DNA of 47,692 nucleotides, taken from the NCBI GenBank assembly GCA_004124875.1, contig SCKJ01000012.1:1-47692 (forward strand). Reading direction: 5' to 3'. Positions 15,850 through 24,946 of the stretch are shown here, one piece after another. The position numbers and the translations under genes were made by a program. Position 1 is the first letter of the stretch; each line of letters starts with the position of its first letter. The notes under the pieces were generated by a model. The model saw nothing but the letters and a program-made list of their open reading frames with translations, did not search any database and was not told where the DNA came from. Origin of the DNA: Fidelibacterota bacterium. GTDB taxonomy: Bacteria > Fidelibacterota > Marinisomatia > SCGC-AAA003-L08 > TS1B11.

Positions 15850-16022
15850 TGGCGGGGGGCTGGGGGGAGCCTATCATTACCCATCCTCTAATCAAACCAA
15901 AGGTCGACGCCGACCCCTGCTCGCGCATTCATATTAGGGCGACCTATTATTATGGAAAAAGGTTGATGCTCCTTTACCCCGATTGTTAATATTCGCTCTG
16001 TTCATTTTATGGCTCTGATTGT

Positions 16023-16075
16023 ATGTAATATCAAGGACAACCTGAAATTCGATGAAATATCAAGGACAACCTGAA
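16023..16075 (+). repeat. 29-bp-period tandem duplication over a start codon
   Basis: The 20-mer aatatcaaggacaacctgaa occurs at 16027-16046 and again at 16056-16075. Including the flanking ATG, 23 of 24 bases match: the upstream copy starts atgtaa (ATG followed by a stop) and the downstream copy atgaaa, which is the gene start. The duplication places an AAGGA upstream of the used ATG. Confidence 0.8.
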
Positions 16076-17884
16076 CACCGCTTCCACATCCCCGTCATGG
16101 GCACGGGTCACTCAGTTGACACGCCAATTCGTGTGGCGCACTTCGGCATTACTTCCGTGATTTCCCTGGTGGACGACATTCTGCTGGAGCAGGTTCGCGA
16201 GTACTATCACAAGCTTTATGACTGGCCTTTTACCGCCATACCGAGGGGCGCTGGGGAGCCGCGGGCTAAAAAAACGACCGAGTATCTCAATACGGTCTTG
16301 AAAATCGTACAGCTTAAGATGGAGGCTATAAAGGCGCTGCCATTTTTCGCCGATAACGACAAAGCCAAGTATTTTGAAATGCTGCCGGACGAAAGCAAAC
16401 TGAAGAAAATGTACCTCTCCCTGCTTTCCATGAAAGCCAGCTCTGATCGCAACTCCATGGAGCAACAGCTCACCGGTGAGATGAAGCCGGGCGCCATTGA
16501 TGTCAACCTGATGCTCAAGCTCGATGTCGACCGCTTCGATAAACAAGGCAACGCCCTCGGCCTGTCTCTGCGCGATGTCTATTCCTCGCTGCGCGGGTAT
16601 GCCATGAGCAAACTCGACTCGAGCATTGTCTTCTCTGCCGGCATCAACAAGGGTCTTTACGGCTATATGACCGAGTTCAAAGATTTTTATCGCGATGTCA
16701 ACGGCTACATCAAGAAAAAGATTATCCTTAAAGTCAGCGATTTCCGCTCGTCGATTATCCAAGGCAAGTACCTGGCCAAAAAGGGGCTGGAAGTGTCGGA
16801 GTTCCGGGTCGAGTCGGGCCTGAACTGCGGCGGTCACGCCTTCCCCATGGGTGGTCTGCTGATGCCCGCATTGCTCAAGGAGTTCAAGGAAAAAAGGCAT
16901 GAGCTGGCGCCCCAGTTCAAGCCGGCCGTGGAGAAGTATTACGAGCAGAAGGAAATGGACTACGTCGAGGATGAAACCGATGGCGACGGTCCGCGGATCA
17001 CCGTTCAGGGGGGCGTTGGCGATCCCGGTGAAGCCAAACGGCTGCTGACGGAATATGGCCTGGACCGCACCGGATGGGCCACACCGTTTCTGCTGGTTCC
17101 CGAAGCGACACTGGTGGACAAGCCGACTCTGTTACAGCTGCAGGAGGCCACCGTGGACGACCAGTACTTGAGCGACGCGTCACCGTTGGGTCTGCCGTAC
17201 AACAATCTGCGCAATTCAGGCTCGTACCAGTCTGCCAAAGCGCGGGTGGCCAAAGGGACGCCCGGTTCGCCCTGTCCCAAAGGATTTGTCCGCTCCGATA
17301 CCGAATTCACCGAGCATCCGATCTGTCTCGCCTCGCGTCAATACCAGAAATTGAAGATCGAGCAGATCAACGGCCGCGAAATTACCGCGGACGAGAAGAC
17401 GGACTTGATTGCAGACGTGGTCATCAAAGAGTGCATCTGCGACCATCTGGGCAACGGCGCGTTGATCGCTTTGGGCATGGGCGAGGTTGGCAAGAAGCCG
17501 CAGAACATCTGCCCCGGTCCCAACATTGCCTGGTTTGACCGTATTTACACCTTGCGGCAGATGGTGGACCATATCTACGGCCGGATTCCATCGCTGGTGC
17601 CTGCCGAGCGGCCGCATATGTTCCTGAAAGAACTGTCCATGAATGTCGATTTCGTGGAAATGCTGGTCAAGAAAACCACCTACCAGCCCAGGGAACTGGC
17701 TTTCATCAACACGTTCAAGGAAAACCTGCTATATGGCAGCGAGCTTTGCCGCCAAATTGCCGCCGGATCGCAGTATGGCGGGGAGAACCTGCAGTCCCTG
17801 CGGGACAATGTTGATGGGGAAATGGACCGGCTCGAAAAGACGCTGGCCAAACTGGCGACAGCGGAAGAGGCGGCCCTGGCCTGA
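16052..17884 (+). CDS. Conserved protein of unknown function with cysteine cluster
   Basis: A 610-residue soluble protein that I do not recognise as any characterised enzyme, although the sequence feels like a widely conserved Bacteroidetes-type family. Glycine-rich strand ends recur: ILKVSDFR (225-232), RVESGLNCGGHAF (252-264), ITVQGGVG (316-323) and FLLVPEA (346-352). They suggest a TIM-barrel such as those of nitronate monooxygenase or the glutamate synthase FMN domain; that is inference. Six cysteines stand out: 259, 408 (GSPCPKG), 425 (HPICLASRQ), 461 and 463 (ECICDHLGNGA) and 487 (NICPGPN). They could hold an iron-sulfur cluster. It has no signal peptide or membrane span. It stands alone, with a strong terminator about 90 bases downstream. 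The start lies in a tandem duplication. Confidence 0.85.
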   Translation: MKYQGQPEHRFHIPVMGTGHSVDTPIRVAHFGITSVISLVDDILLEQVREYYHKLYDWPFTAIPRGAGEPRAKKTTEYLNTVLKIVQLKMEAIKALPFFADNDKAKYFEMLPDESKLKKMYLSLLSMKASSDRNSMEQQLTGEMKPGAIDVNLMLKLDVDRFDKQGNALGLSLRDVYSSLRGYAMSKLDSSIVFSAGINKGLYGYMTEFKDFYRDVNGYIKKKIILKVSDFRSSIIQGKYLAKKGLEVSEFRVESGLNCGGHAFPMGGLLMPALLKEFKEKRHELAPQFKPAVEKYYEQKEMDYVEDETDGDGPRITVQGGVGDPGEAKRLLTEYGLDRTGWATPFLLVPEATLVDKPTLLQLQEATVDDQYLSDASPLGLPYNNLRNSGSYQSAKARVAKGTPGSPCPKGFVRSDTEFTEHPICLASRQYQKLKIEQINGREITADEKTDLIADVVIKECICDHLGNGALIALGMGEVGKKPQNICPGPNIAWFDRIYTLRQMVDHIYGRIPSLVPAERPHMFLKELSMNVDFVEMLVKKTTYQPRELAFINTFKENLLYGSELCRQIAAGSQYGGENLQSLRDNVDGEMDRLEKTLAKLATAEEAALA

Positions 17885-17974
17885 CCCTTCGACTGGCTCA
17901 GGGCAGGTTCCTTCGAACCGCCAGCTTCCGGACTCATGGCACGTGTCTGCGGTAGTGCTCCTGATCGACCCTTG

Positions 17975-18002
17975 AAAGCACCGGATATCCGGTGCTTTTT
18001 TT
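17975..18002 (+). terminator. Intrinsic terminator
   Basis: aaagcaccggatatccggtgcttt is a perfect 24-bp palindrome followed by further T residues on the plus strand (seven T in total). It closes the 610-residue gene. The short T-run on the other side could give weak activity for the minus-strand remnant at 18027-18236. Confidence 0.85.
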
Positions 18003-18026
18003 GGTTTGTGCAGATGGCGGGGACGG

Positions 18027-18236
18027 TTACTTCAGCAATATCATTTTGAGCATTTTGGCGTAACCTGGCGCCGATATCAGGGCAATGTAAATCCCGATCG
18101 GCGAGTCGCATGGGCAGGCTCCTGCGGCTTTGCCGGTCGCCTGGCCTTCCGGCGCGGTTATGGCGACCGCGCCAATATCATCTATGGCCTGTCTAATTTT
18201 ACCATCTCCATTGTCCTGTACGTCTACACCTAATAT
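18027..18236 (-). pseudogene. Remnant ending in a type-IX-secretion/FlgD-like C-terminal tail
   Basis: A 69-codon open stretch without a start codon, bounded upstream by TGA. It ends in PIGIYIALISAPGYAKMLKMILLK. Up to the spacing this is the pattern of the C-terminal sorting or FlgD-like domain (GIYxxRL...KMxLLK, stop) found on secreted multidomain proteins of the FCB group. The upstream part (VQDNGDGKIRQAIDDIG) is not recognised. It lies between a terminator and an unassigned open frame on the other strand and looks like the 3' end of a lost gene. Short length makes this uncertain. Confidence 0.4.
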
Positions 18237-18248
18237 TCACTGTCAGGA

Positions 18249-18434
18249 TTGCTCTCCGGCGGCCTCTATTTAGGGGTGTTGGCCGTGCTGCTGATTTACT
18301 TTATGACCGGCAAGTTCTGGTTCAACCTGTTCAGGGACAGATGGGGGTCCCTCCGGCGGCTGATGTTGGGCCTGCTGGAGGGCAGCGGCGATTATGTTCC
18401 CCTCGATCGGCTGCCATACAGTTCGGCACGTTGA
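18249..18434 (+). pseudogene. Possible fragment of a membrane protein
   Basis: A 61-residue frame with one strongly hydrophobic span (YLGVLAVLLIYFMTG) followed by a basic, amphipathic tail (KFWFNLFRDRWGSLRRLM). The frame continues upstream past one in-frame TAA (18231-18233) with further hydrophobic residues (SNFTISIVLYVY). That pattern suggests a decayed 3' end of a membrane protein, possibly a glycosyltransferase C-terminus. No ribosome-binding site precedes the only ATG-like start. Confidence 0.25.
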
Positions 18435-18968
18435 TATCGCCCGCCAGAAGTGCGGAAACAGCCGGCACTGACCAATCAGAGACGGGCATTACCCGATCCG
18501 GATATATATTTTACTTCCGTCTGTTCAAAAAAGGCCATAGCAGTGCTTTCAGGCCGTGAAAATGATGAGTGAAAACAGGCTTGAAAAGAGAGCCGTTAGT
18601 ACGACAACGAGGGGCTGTGAAGCTGGAGGGCTATTTTTTTTCACGAGGAGAATGCACATTGATTATCCGGTATTTTGGATAAAACCTTTTCAATCTGCGA
18701 AATAAGTTGTAAACTTGTTTTGAAAGAGTTTCATCAGGCGGATGCATAAATGCTAAGGAAGCCGCTATAGCTTATAGCGGGTCTAGCCTTGATGGACGCA
18801 ATGTACAGCGAGTCCAGGAATCCGAAGGGGGACTGAGATGAATGCGCGAGTGGCAGCCGGCTTTTATAAGCGGGTTGATTCACCATTCGGCGGGGCAATC
18901 CTACCTTTGGGCATTTGGGTGAGCTGACGAAGTTGCAACCTTTAAAATATTATGTGAGGACTGAGAGC
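18435..18968. other. Long untranslated region upstream of susC1
   Basis: About 530 bases without a convincing gene. It contains a hairpin, ccgctata-gct-tatagcgg (18762-18780), with an 8-bp perfect stem and no T-run. An AT-rich patch around 18640-18720 could hold the promoter; I could not fix -35 and -10 elements with confidence. The length suggests a regulated leader for the transport operon that starts at 18969. Confidence 0.45.
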
Positions 18969-21900
18969 ATGTTAAAAAGAACACTTTTAGTACTTGGATT
19001 CGCGGTTCTTCCGCTGGTCGCCTTTGCGCAGCAGGGGGCGGTCATTTCAGGTACAGTAACAGACGCCGCAACCGGAGATGTGCTTCGCGGAGCTAATGTC
19101 AATATCAGCTCCCTGGGCATTGGCGATGCGACGGGTGTCGATGGCGTCTATCGCATCACTGCGACCGCCGCCGCGGCCCAAGGCCAAGACGCCGAAATAA
19201 CGGTTAACTTTATAGGCTATGCCCCGGCGACGGCAACCATTTCATTGACCGCCGGCGACCACAGCCAAGACTTCGCCCTGGCCAGGGATGTTCTGGGATT
19301 GAGCGAAGTGATTGTGACGGGTGTTGTAGGCGCGACGCCCTTAACCAAGGTTCCCTTTGCAGTGGGCCGCTTGAGTGCCGCTGATCTGCAAGTACCGGCT
19401 ATCTCGGCCGAAAGCGCCATTCGTGGCAAGATCGCTGGGGTGAAAGTCATCAGGGGCAGTGGCCGTCCCGGCAGTTCAGCATCGGTACAGCTGCGTGGTT
19501 CCACCAGCATTAACGCCTCCGGCCGCTCTCAGGAGCCGCTCTATATTGTTGACGGCGTTATTTTAAGCGCCGGCGCCTCTATGGCAGACATTGATGCCCG
19601 TGACATTGAGACCATTGAAGTGGTAAAAGGGGCCGCAGGCGCATCGCTTTACGGTTCCCGGGCCGCCCAGGGTGTTATTCAAATCAACACTTCACGCGGT
19701 AAAAATTTGGCCTTGGGACAGACGCGGATCACGTTCCGTTCCGAGACCGGCACCAACGATTTGCCCAACAGAATCGATCTGGTGCAGTATCACACATGGA
19801 AGCTGAATGCAGCCGGTGAATTTGTTGATAAAGATGGTAATGTCGTCGATCCCCGCGATGCCGCGGGAGGCAAAGTGGATGACTGGTTTGTTGATGCAGC
19901 CGGTGACGAAGTCATTGGCATCGCCTTCCAGGATAACCCCTATAAATTTATCGCTACCGGTGTGCCCGAAGCGAAGGGCGGCGGACCGCCTCAGTTGATC
20001 CCCGGTGGCGGCTTCGACAATGTGGACCTGTTCTTTAATCCCGGCCAGTACCAGACCTCCACGATTTCGATCGGCCGTAACAGCGCCACGACAAACTTTT
20101 TCGCATCGTTTGTCAACAGCCAGAATCCGGGCGTGCTTTACCAACTCGATGGCAGCACGCGGAATTCTATCAGAGTCAACCTGGACCACTCTTTGCGTGA
20201 AACGTTGCGGCTTTCGGTGAGCACCTACTACAGCCAGTCAACCATTGATGAAGTTCTCGATGGAACCGTTGGTGGCGCGTTCTTCGATCTGACGTTCATG
20301 ACGCCTGACGTTGACCTGCTCGCGGTGGACGAGACCGACTATGAGAGAGGGGCTCTGCCGGGAAATTGGGACCCCAAGTTAGGCGACGACGCGGAAATAT
20401 TCGTCAATCCCGATCCTACCAGCATTGAATCAAACCCGCTGTACGAGCTGACCTACCTGGACCGTGAACGAACCCGCAACCGGTTCCTCGTCAACGCCAA
20501 CCTCAACTACCGGCCGTTCGACTGGATCAGCCTGGAATCGAACGTCAGCCTTGACCGCACCGAGTCTCTCAACCAGATCTACTATCCGAAAGGGTACAAG
20601 TCGGTGAGCCCAAGCTCGGTGAACGAAGGTTGGTTTTTCCGGGGACACGATTCCAATGAAGCGATTAACGCGGACCTGACGGCTTCGTTTTTCCAGACCA
20701 TAGGGGCGTTAAATCTGCGCGTGAAGCTGCGCTACCTGTATGAGCAGGATGCAGCCACCGGCACTGGCGTACGCGGCTCGAACTTTGCCGTCGGCGATGT
20801 GCGGACACTCAATGCGGCTGCTGACAAAGCCATCGAATCGGATCAGGCCAAGATCCTGGCAGAGGGCTTCTTCTTTATTGGCGGCATCGATTTCGACGAC
20901 AAGTACATCCTTGATGTCATGACGCGCCGTGATCGCAGCTCGCTGTTTGGTGAGGAGGAGCGCGAGCACGACTATTACCGCTTCAGCGGCGCTTACCGAA
21001 TCTCGGAAGAGCCGTTCTGGGTCATAAAAGACCTGTTCAACGAATTCAAGATCAGGTTTTCTCAGGGCACGGCCGGCAGCCGTCCGGCTTTCGCCGCCCA
21101 GTATGAAACCTATCCTCTATCAGGCGGTTTCATCGGTGGCCAGGAAACACTGGGCAATAAGGAGCTGAGGCCCGAGTTCGCGACTGAGACCGAATTCGGC
21201 ATTGACTTCGCCGTTATGAACAGGTTCTACATTCAGCTGACCAGCGCTACCTCCATCATAGAAGACCAGATCCTGCTGGTGCCGCTGTCAGGCACCTTCG
21301 GTGTTCCCGCCCAGTGGCAGAATGCCGGGACGCTTAAGAACGAGATATTCGAAGCGAGTGTGCAGGCTTCAGTGTTTTCGAGCAGCGCGTTATCCTGGGA
21401 CATCGGCTTTGTCTACGATGCCATGACCCAAGAGATGACCAAGCTGGATGTTCCGAAGTACACATGGGCTCCGCCGAACAGCCAGGATATGACGATCTTC
21501 TTCAACCGGCAAGGCGAGAGGTTCGGCACCATGTATGGCGATCGTTGGATAACCAAAACAGGCCAATTGCCCGACGAGGCTACCGCCAGTGAATTTGACG
21601 TCAATGATGACGGCTACGTGGTATGGGTCGGCGCCGGCAACACCTACACCGATGGTATTTCCAAATACCTGTGGGGCACCACCAGCGATGACGGCTACGA
21701 TTGGGGGATTCCCATTGCTGAAATCCAACCCGATGAAGACACCGGGGGCACCACGACATTCCTGAAAATCGGGAACTCCATTCCTGATTTCAACTTCGGT
21801 TTAACAAGCAACCTGCGCTTTGGCAATCTGAGCCTGTATGTGCTGTTCGAAGGTCAAAGTGGCGGCAACATCTATAGCATGACGAGCCAATGGGGCATGC

Positions 21901-22262
21901 GTGACAACAAGGTGGCCCAGGTTGACCAGTTCGGTAAAGACGATGGTAAGAAGAAACCGACAACGTATTACCAGGCGCTTTACAATGTGCGCAAACCCAA
22001 CAGCCACTTTGTGGAAGATGGCACGTACATGAAACTTCAGGAACTGTCCCTGCGTTATAGTCTGAGCCTGCCTCAGTTCACGAACCAGATCACTCTGGGC
22101 ATTATAGGACGGAACTTGATGACTTGGACCGATTACAGTGGTTATGATCCTGAAGTTGGCACCGGTGGCGGCCAGGGCGGCTCGGCAGTATTGACCCGCT
22201 TTGACGGATACCAGTACCCGAACTTCAGAACCATCGCCTTTGTCGTCGAAGTGGCGCTATAA
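18969..22262 (+). CDS. SusC/RagA-family TonB-linked outer-membrane transporter 1
   Basis: A protein of about 1097 residues. It has a signal peptide (residues 1-20, ending VAFAQ) and a carboxypeptidase-regulatory-like domain at about 24-110 (VISGTVTDAATGDVLRGANV). A TonB-box-like segment, SEVIVTGV, follows. The plug domain (about 120-235) has the SusC landmarks PLYIVDGVI, DIETIEVVKGAAGASLYGSRAAQGVIQI, and the rest is a beta-barrel. It imports substrates bound by its SusD partner, powered by TonB-ExbBD encoded elsewhere. I chose the ATG at 18969, which has a GAGGA upstream and directly precedes the signal peptide; an in-frame ATG at 18915 only adds a non-signal leader. SusD1 follows after 53 bases. 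Substrate unknown: no glycoside hydrolase or peptidase is inside the operon. Confidence 0.93.
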   Translation: MLKRTLLVLGFAVLPLVAFAQQGAVISGTVTDAATGDVLRGANVNISSLGIGDATGVDGVYRITATAAAAQGQDAEITVNFIGYAPATATISLTAGDHSQDFALARDVLGLSEVIVTGVVGATPLTKVPFAVGRLSAADLQVPAISAESAIRGKIAGVKVIRGSGRPGSSASVQLRGSTSINASGRSQEPLYIVDGVILSAGASMADIDARDIETIEVVKGAAGASLYGSRAAQGVIQINTSRGKNLALGQTRITFRSETGTNDLPNRIDLVQYHTWKLNAAGEFVDKDGNVVDPRDAAGGKVDDWFVDAAGDEVIGIAFQDNPYKFIATGVPEAKGGGPPQLIPGGGFDNVDLFFNPGQYQTSTISIGRNSATTNFFASFVNSQNPGVLYQLDGSTRNSIRVNLDHSLRETLRLSVSTYYSQSTIDEVLDGTVGGAFFDLTFMTPDVDLLAVDETDYERGALPGNWDPKLGDDAEIFVNPDPTSIESNPLYELTYLDRERTRNRFLVNANLNYRPFDWISLESNVSLDRTESLNQIYYPKGYKSVSPSSVNEGWFFRGHDSNEAINADLTASFFQTIGALNLRVKLRYLYEQDAATGTGVRGSNFAVGDVRTLNAAADKAIESDQAKILAEGFFFIGGIDFDDKYILDVMTRRDRSSLFGEEEREHDYYRFSGAYRISEEPFWVIKDLFNEFKIRFSQGTAGSRPAFAAQYETYPLSGGFIGGQETLGNKELRPEFATETEFGIDFAVMNRFYIQLTSATSIIEDQILLVPLSGTFGVPAQWQNAGTLKNEIFEASVQASVFSSSALSWDIGFVYDAMTQEMTKLDVPKYTWAPPNSQDMTIFFNRQGERFGTMYGDRWITKTGQLPDEATASEFDVNDDGYVVWVGAGNTYTDGISKYLWGTTSDDGYDWGIPIAEIQPDEDTGGTTTFLKIGNSIPDFNFGLTSNLRFGNLSLYVLFEGQSGGNIYSMTSQWGMRDNKVAQVDQFGKDDGKKKPTTYYQALYNVRKPNSHFVEDGTYMKLQELSLRYSLSLPQFTNQITLGIIGRNLMTWTDYSGYDPEVGTGGGQGGSAVLTRFDGYQYPNFRTIAFVVEVAL

Positions 22263-22315
22263 ACCGACATGAGCTTTAAACAGAATCAGTCAGTTGATTT
22301 CCAAGGAGGAAAATC

Positions 22316-23968
22316 GTGAAGAATCTTAAATATGCCACAATGCTGGGACTCTTTTTCACCGTTGGGTGCCTGGATTCCATCGTTGTGAAGAATGAGAATA
22401 GTGCCAGCAAGGAACAAGTGGTGGTTACGCCAGGCGATGTGGAGAACCTTATCGGCGGCGCCTACCGGAGCTTCTGGTTCTCGATGGAGGACTGGTACGG
22501 TGGACTTGGCTTGTCGACTGTCGCTGACGAGCTAAGCAGCTCGTGGGGCAATGTGGGGATGAAAGACATGTCGTCAGAGCCCCGCGTGGCGTTTAACAAT
22601 GTCACCTCCTATGGCGAAATCAACCATGTTGAGGAGCCGTGGTTTGGCATATATGGCTCCCTGGCAGCAGTCAATGACGGGCTGAGAGCGATCTTCGATG
22701 CGGACAATCCGGTTAAAATTGGAGACAATGGGAAGGATAATGATCGAGCCATTGCATACGCCCGTTTGCTACAGGGTATCTCCTATGGATACCTGGCGGC
22801 CGTCTTCGACCAGGCGTATGTCGTGGATGAAACCACGGACCTGGAAGCCCTGGCTGCCGATCCAACCATTGCGCCACTGAAGCCTTACACCGAAGTCATG
22901 GAGGCAGCCATAGGTTACTTTCAGGCCGCCATTGATGTAGCTGGCGCGGCTGCCCCGTTCGTTACGGAGGACACATGGGTGAACGGTTACCCCATGGACA
23001 ACGCACTGCTGGCCCAGGTCGCAAACTCGTTCATTGCGCGCTATACGGCTGCGGTTGCGCGCACACCGGCCAAGCGTGCCGCGATAGACTGGAACGCCGT
23101 AAAGACCCGCGTCGCGGCCGGCCTCACCACCGCCGATGATGACTTCGGCCCGTTTGCCGATGTCTATGTCTCCTGGTGGAGCGATCTCCGCTGGGTAGCC
23201 GCCAACCACATCTGGACCCGCGCCGATTATCACACCATTGGCCTAACGGATAACTCCGGTAACTACGATAACTGGCTGGGGACACCGACGGCATCGCGCA
23301 CCGAATTCGTCATCACTACGGATGACCGCCGGATCCATGGCGCTTCGCCGGATACGAGCATCGCAGACCCCGATACTGTAGACGGAGTAATCACTATCGA
23401 TACGACCATCACCCCGGCAAATCAAACCCCGGGCACTAAGTTCGAATTTGCAGGCGGCTCGATTTTCCAGCCATCTCGCGGCACCTATCATTTTTCCATG
23501 TATCACCACACCGAATGGACGGATTACCAGATAAATGTAGATTCGAAAATGACCACGCTGTCGTATGTGGAAATGCAGCTGCTCCTGGCCGAGGCCTTAT
23601 GGCGCACAAACGACTTAGCAGGTGCAGCTGCCATTGTGAATGTCACCAGGGAAGCGGCCGGCTTGACTGCCCTGACTGGCTCGGAGACCGACTTCTTCAA
23701 ATGGCTGATCTACGAGAAAAAGATCGAAACCTACGTCAAGGCTACGGGTCTGGCCTATTTCGACCGTCGCGGATGGACGAACTCATCGGGCGAAGCGAGC
23801 CAAGTGTCTGAACTTATTTCAGGCACCCCGGTGCACTACCCGGTGCCCGCCAAAGAGTTGGAGATCGGCGGATTTCTCGTCTATAGTTGGGGTGGATCAG
23901 CGGGTACACCCGGCTCGGCCGGCAAAGCCATACGGCACACGCCGATCAGCCGGAGAATAAGGGAGTAG
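22316..23968 (+). CDS. SusD/RagB-family substrate-binding lipoprotein 1
   Basis: A 550-residue outer-membrane lipoprotein of the SusD/RagB family, the lid that captures substrate for SusC1. The lipobox is FTVGC (Cys about 19). The C-terminal TPR-like core is recognisable in YVEMQLLLAEALWRTNDLAGAAAIVNVTREAAGL and the EKKIETYVKATGLAYFDRRG stretch, a standard SusD signature. It starts with GTG at 22316, preceded by a strong AAGGAGGA. It follows susC1 on the same transcript. A terminator lies about 60 bases after the stop. Residues forming the binding site are not identifiable, so the ligand remains open. Confidence 0.92.
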   Translation: MKNLKYATMLGLFFTVGCLDSIVVKNENSASKEQVVVTPGDVENLIGGAYRSFWFSMEDWYGGLGLSTVADELSSSWGNVGMKDMSSEPRVAFNNVTSYGEINHVEEPWFGIYGSLAAVNDGLRAIFDADNPVKIGDNGKDNDRAIAYARLLQGISYGYLAAVFDQAYVVDETTDLEALAADPTIAPLKPYTEVMEAAIGYFQAAIDVAGAAAPFVTEDTWVNGYPMDNALLAQVANSFIARYTAAVARTPAKRAAIDWNAVKTRVAAGLTTADDDFGPFADVYVSWWSDLRWVAANHIWTRADYHTIGLTDNSGNYDNWLGTPTASRTEFVITTDDRRIHGASPDTSIADPDTVDGVITIDTTITPANQTPGTKFEFAGGSIFQPSRGTYHFSMYHHTEWTDYQINVDSKMTTLSYVEMQLLLAEALWRTNDLAGAAAIVNVTREAAGLTALTGSETDFFKWLIYEKKIETYVKATGLAYFDRRGWTNSSGEASQVSELISGTPVHYPVPAKELEIGGFLVYSWGGSAGTPGSAGKAIRHTPISRRIRE

Positions 23969-24031
23969 TTACTCTCCCGTTCATATGGAGCTGCATCAAG
24001 CCATTTAAGCGAGATAGTGGCTCAGGAATGA

Positions 24032-24065
24032 GAAGGCCGTTCGTTCTGCGAATGGCCTTCTTTTT
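24032..24065 (+). terminator. Intrinsic terminator after susD1
   Basis: gaaggccgttcg-ttct-gcgaatggccttc pairs over 11-12 bp with one G-T wobble and is followed by five T. It closes the susC1-susD1 unit, so the next gene may need its own promoter or read-through. Confidence 0.85.
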
Positions 24066-24126
24066 CAGGGGACAATCGTTTAAATTCTGCGTAGATAGGC
24101 GGAAGACGGGATTTAAGGGAAACCTG

Positions 24127-24633
24127 ATGATTTTCACAATGTCGTTTACGTCGAGACTGACGCTGGTTGCGGCCTGTGTTGCCCTGTGGGGATGTGCCGC
24201 AGGCGGCAGCGGGACCGAAACGTACAAGGATATCACCTGGCGGGCCGGTGAAGGCAGTATGTTCATTGTTAATGAAAAAACGTTGCGCATACTGAATAGA
24301 TATAATTACGAAACGGTGCGCCGGGAGGATTCTCAGCAACTGGTTTTCTATCAGACCAGTTGGAAGTACCGTAACCCTTTTGATGATGAACTGGAAAAAG
24401 GTGTCATCGAGGCCCGGACACGGCTGACCGTCAAAGCCCGGCCCCGGCGGACCGCTGCCATGGCGGGGGCGTCCAACATGTACGCCGTGCAGGTGGTGGC
24501 TGAAAATATGGTGCAAATGGCCGATACTGGAGAGTGGACTCGGATGCCCAACAGTGAAGCTTACAAGGCCTACATCAGAGACATCGCCAAGGCCTTGGAA
24601 AACGAACTGAGAATGAGCATAAATATATTTTAG
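24127..24633 (+). CDS. Small lipoprotein of unknown function, 168 residues
   Basis: A 168-residue protein with a lipoprotein signal (AACVALWGCAAGG, lipobox Cys near residue 23). The mature part is rich in beta-type and charged residues, with no domain I recognise. The middle (VFYQTSWKYRNPFDDEL) and the C-terminal helix (AYIRDIAKALENELRM) are the most structured-looking parts. The ATG at 24127 has AGGGA six bases upstream; a second ATG at 24139 is less likely. The next gene follows 11 bases after the stop, so the two form a small operon between the two SusCD pairs. Position suggests an accessory role at the outer membrane, which is inference only. Confidence 0.7.
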   Translation: MIFTMSFTSRLTLVAACVALWGCAAGGSGTETYKDITWRAGEGSMFIVNEKTLRILNRYNYETVRREDSQQLVFYQTSWKYRNPFDDELEKGVIEARTRLTVKARPRRTAAMAGASNMYAVQVVAENMVQMADTGEWTRMPNSEAYKAYIRDIAKALENELRMSINIF

Positions 24634-24644
24634 GAGGAAGCACA

Positions 24645-24824
24645 ATGCTTGGGAAAAAAGTTTGGGTCTATTTACGTTATGTCATCTTTGCGCTGTTAAC
24701 CGTCTCGGTCAGCGTGGGAGTGGTTTCGTGCAATTCTGATCCCCTTACCGGCTATGTTGGTCCCGTTGATGAGGATGAATCCGATGGTCTCGATAAGCCC
24801 GATGAAGGGGGGGGTAATCAGTAG
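24645..24824 (+). CDS. Very small acidic lipoprotein, 59 residues
   Basis: A 59-residue open frame, easily missed by length filters. It has a basic start (MLGKKVW), a hydrophobic stretch and a lipobox VVSCN with Cys29. After the cysteine the mature peptide is only about 30 residues long and strongly acidic (DEDESDGLDKPDE). A strong ribosome-binding site, aggagg, lies seven bases upstream and overlaps the end of the preceding lipoprotein gene, so the two are co-transcribed. A good terminator follows 33 bases downstream. No homologue is recognised. An acidic surface-tethered peptide could bind cations or a partner protein. Confidence 0.65.
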   Translation: MLGKKVWVYLRYVIFALLTVSVSVGVVSCNSDPLTGYVGPVDEDESDGLDKPDEGGGNQ

Positions 24825-24857
24825 CATTACCGAAAATCTATCGGTAACTGACGCATA

Positions 24858-24887
24858 AACGGCCTGCTTTCTGAAGCAGGCCGTTTT
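24858..24887 (+). terminator. Intrinsic terminator
   Basis: aacggcctgctt-tctg-aagcaggccgtt is a perfect 12-bp stem with a tetraloop followed by TT. On the minus strand it is also followed by an A/T-rich stretch (tatgcg), so it may serve the converging PepSY gene as well. Confidence 0.85.
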
Positions 24888-24946
24888 GCGTTATAGGCGG
24901 GGTGGCGCCATGATCGGTCCATGCGGCAAGTTGATGACAGGCGGCG

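Noticed and set aside
18762..18780. Hairpin upstream of susC1 as a terminator
   Set aside because: The 8-bp stem has no T-run on either strand, so I list it as a leader element only.
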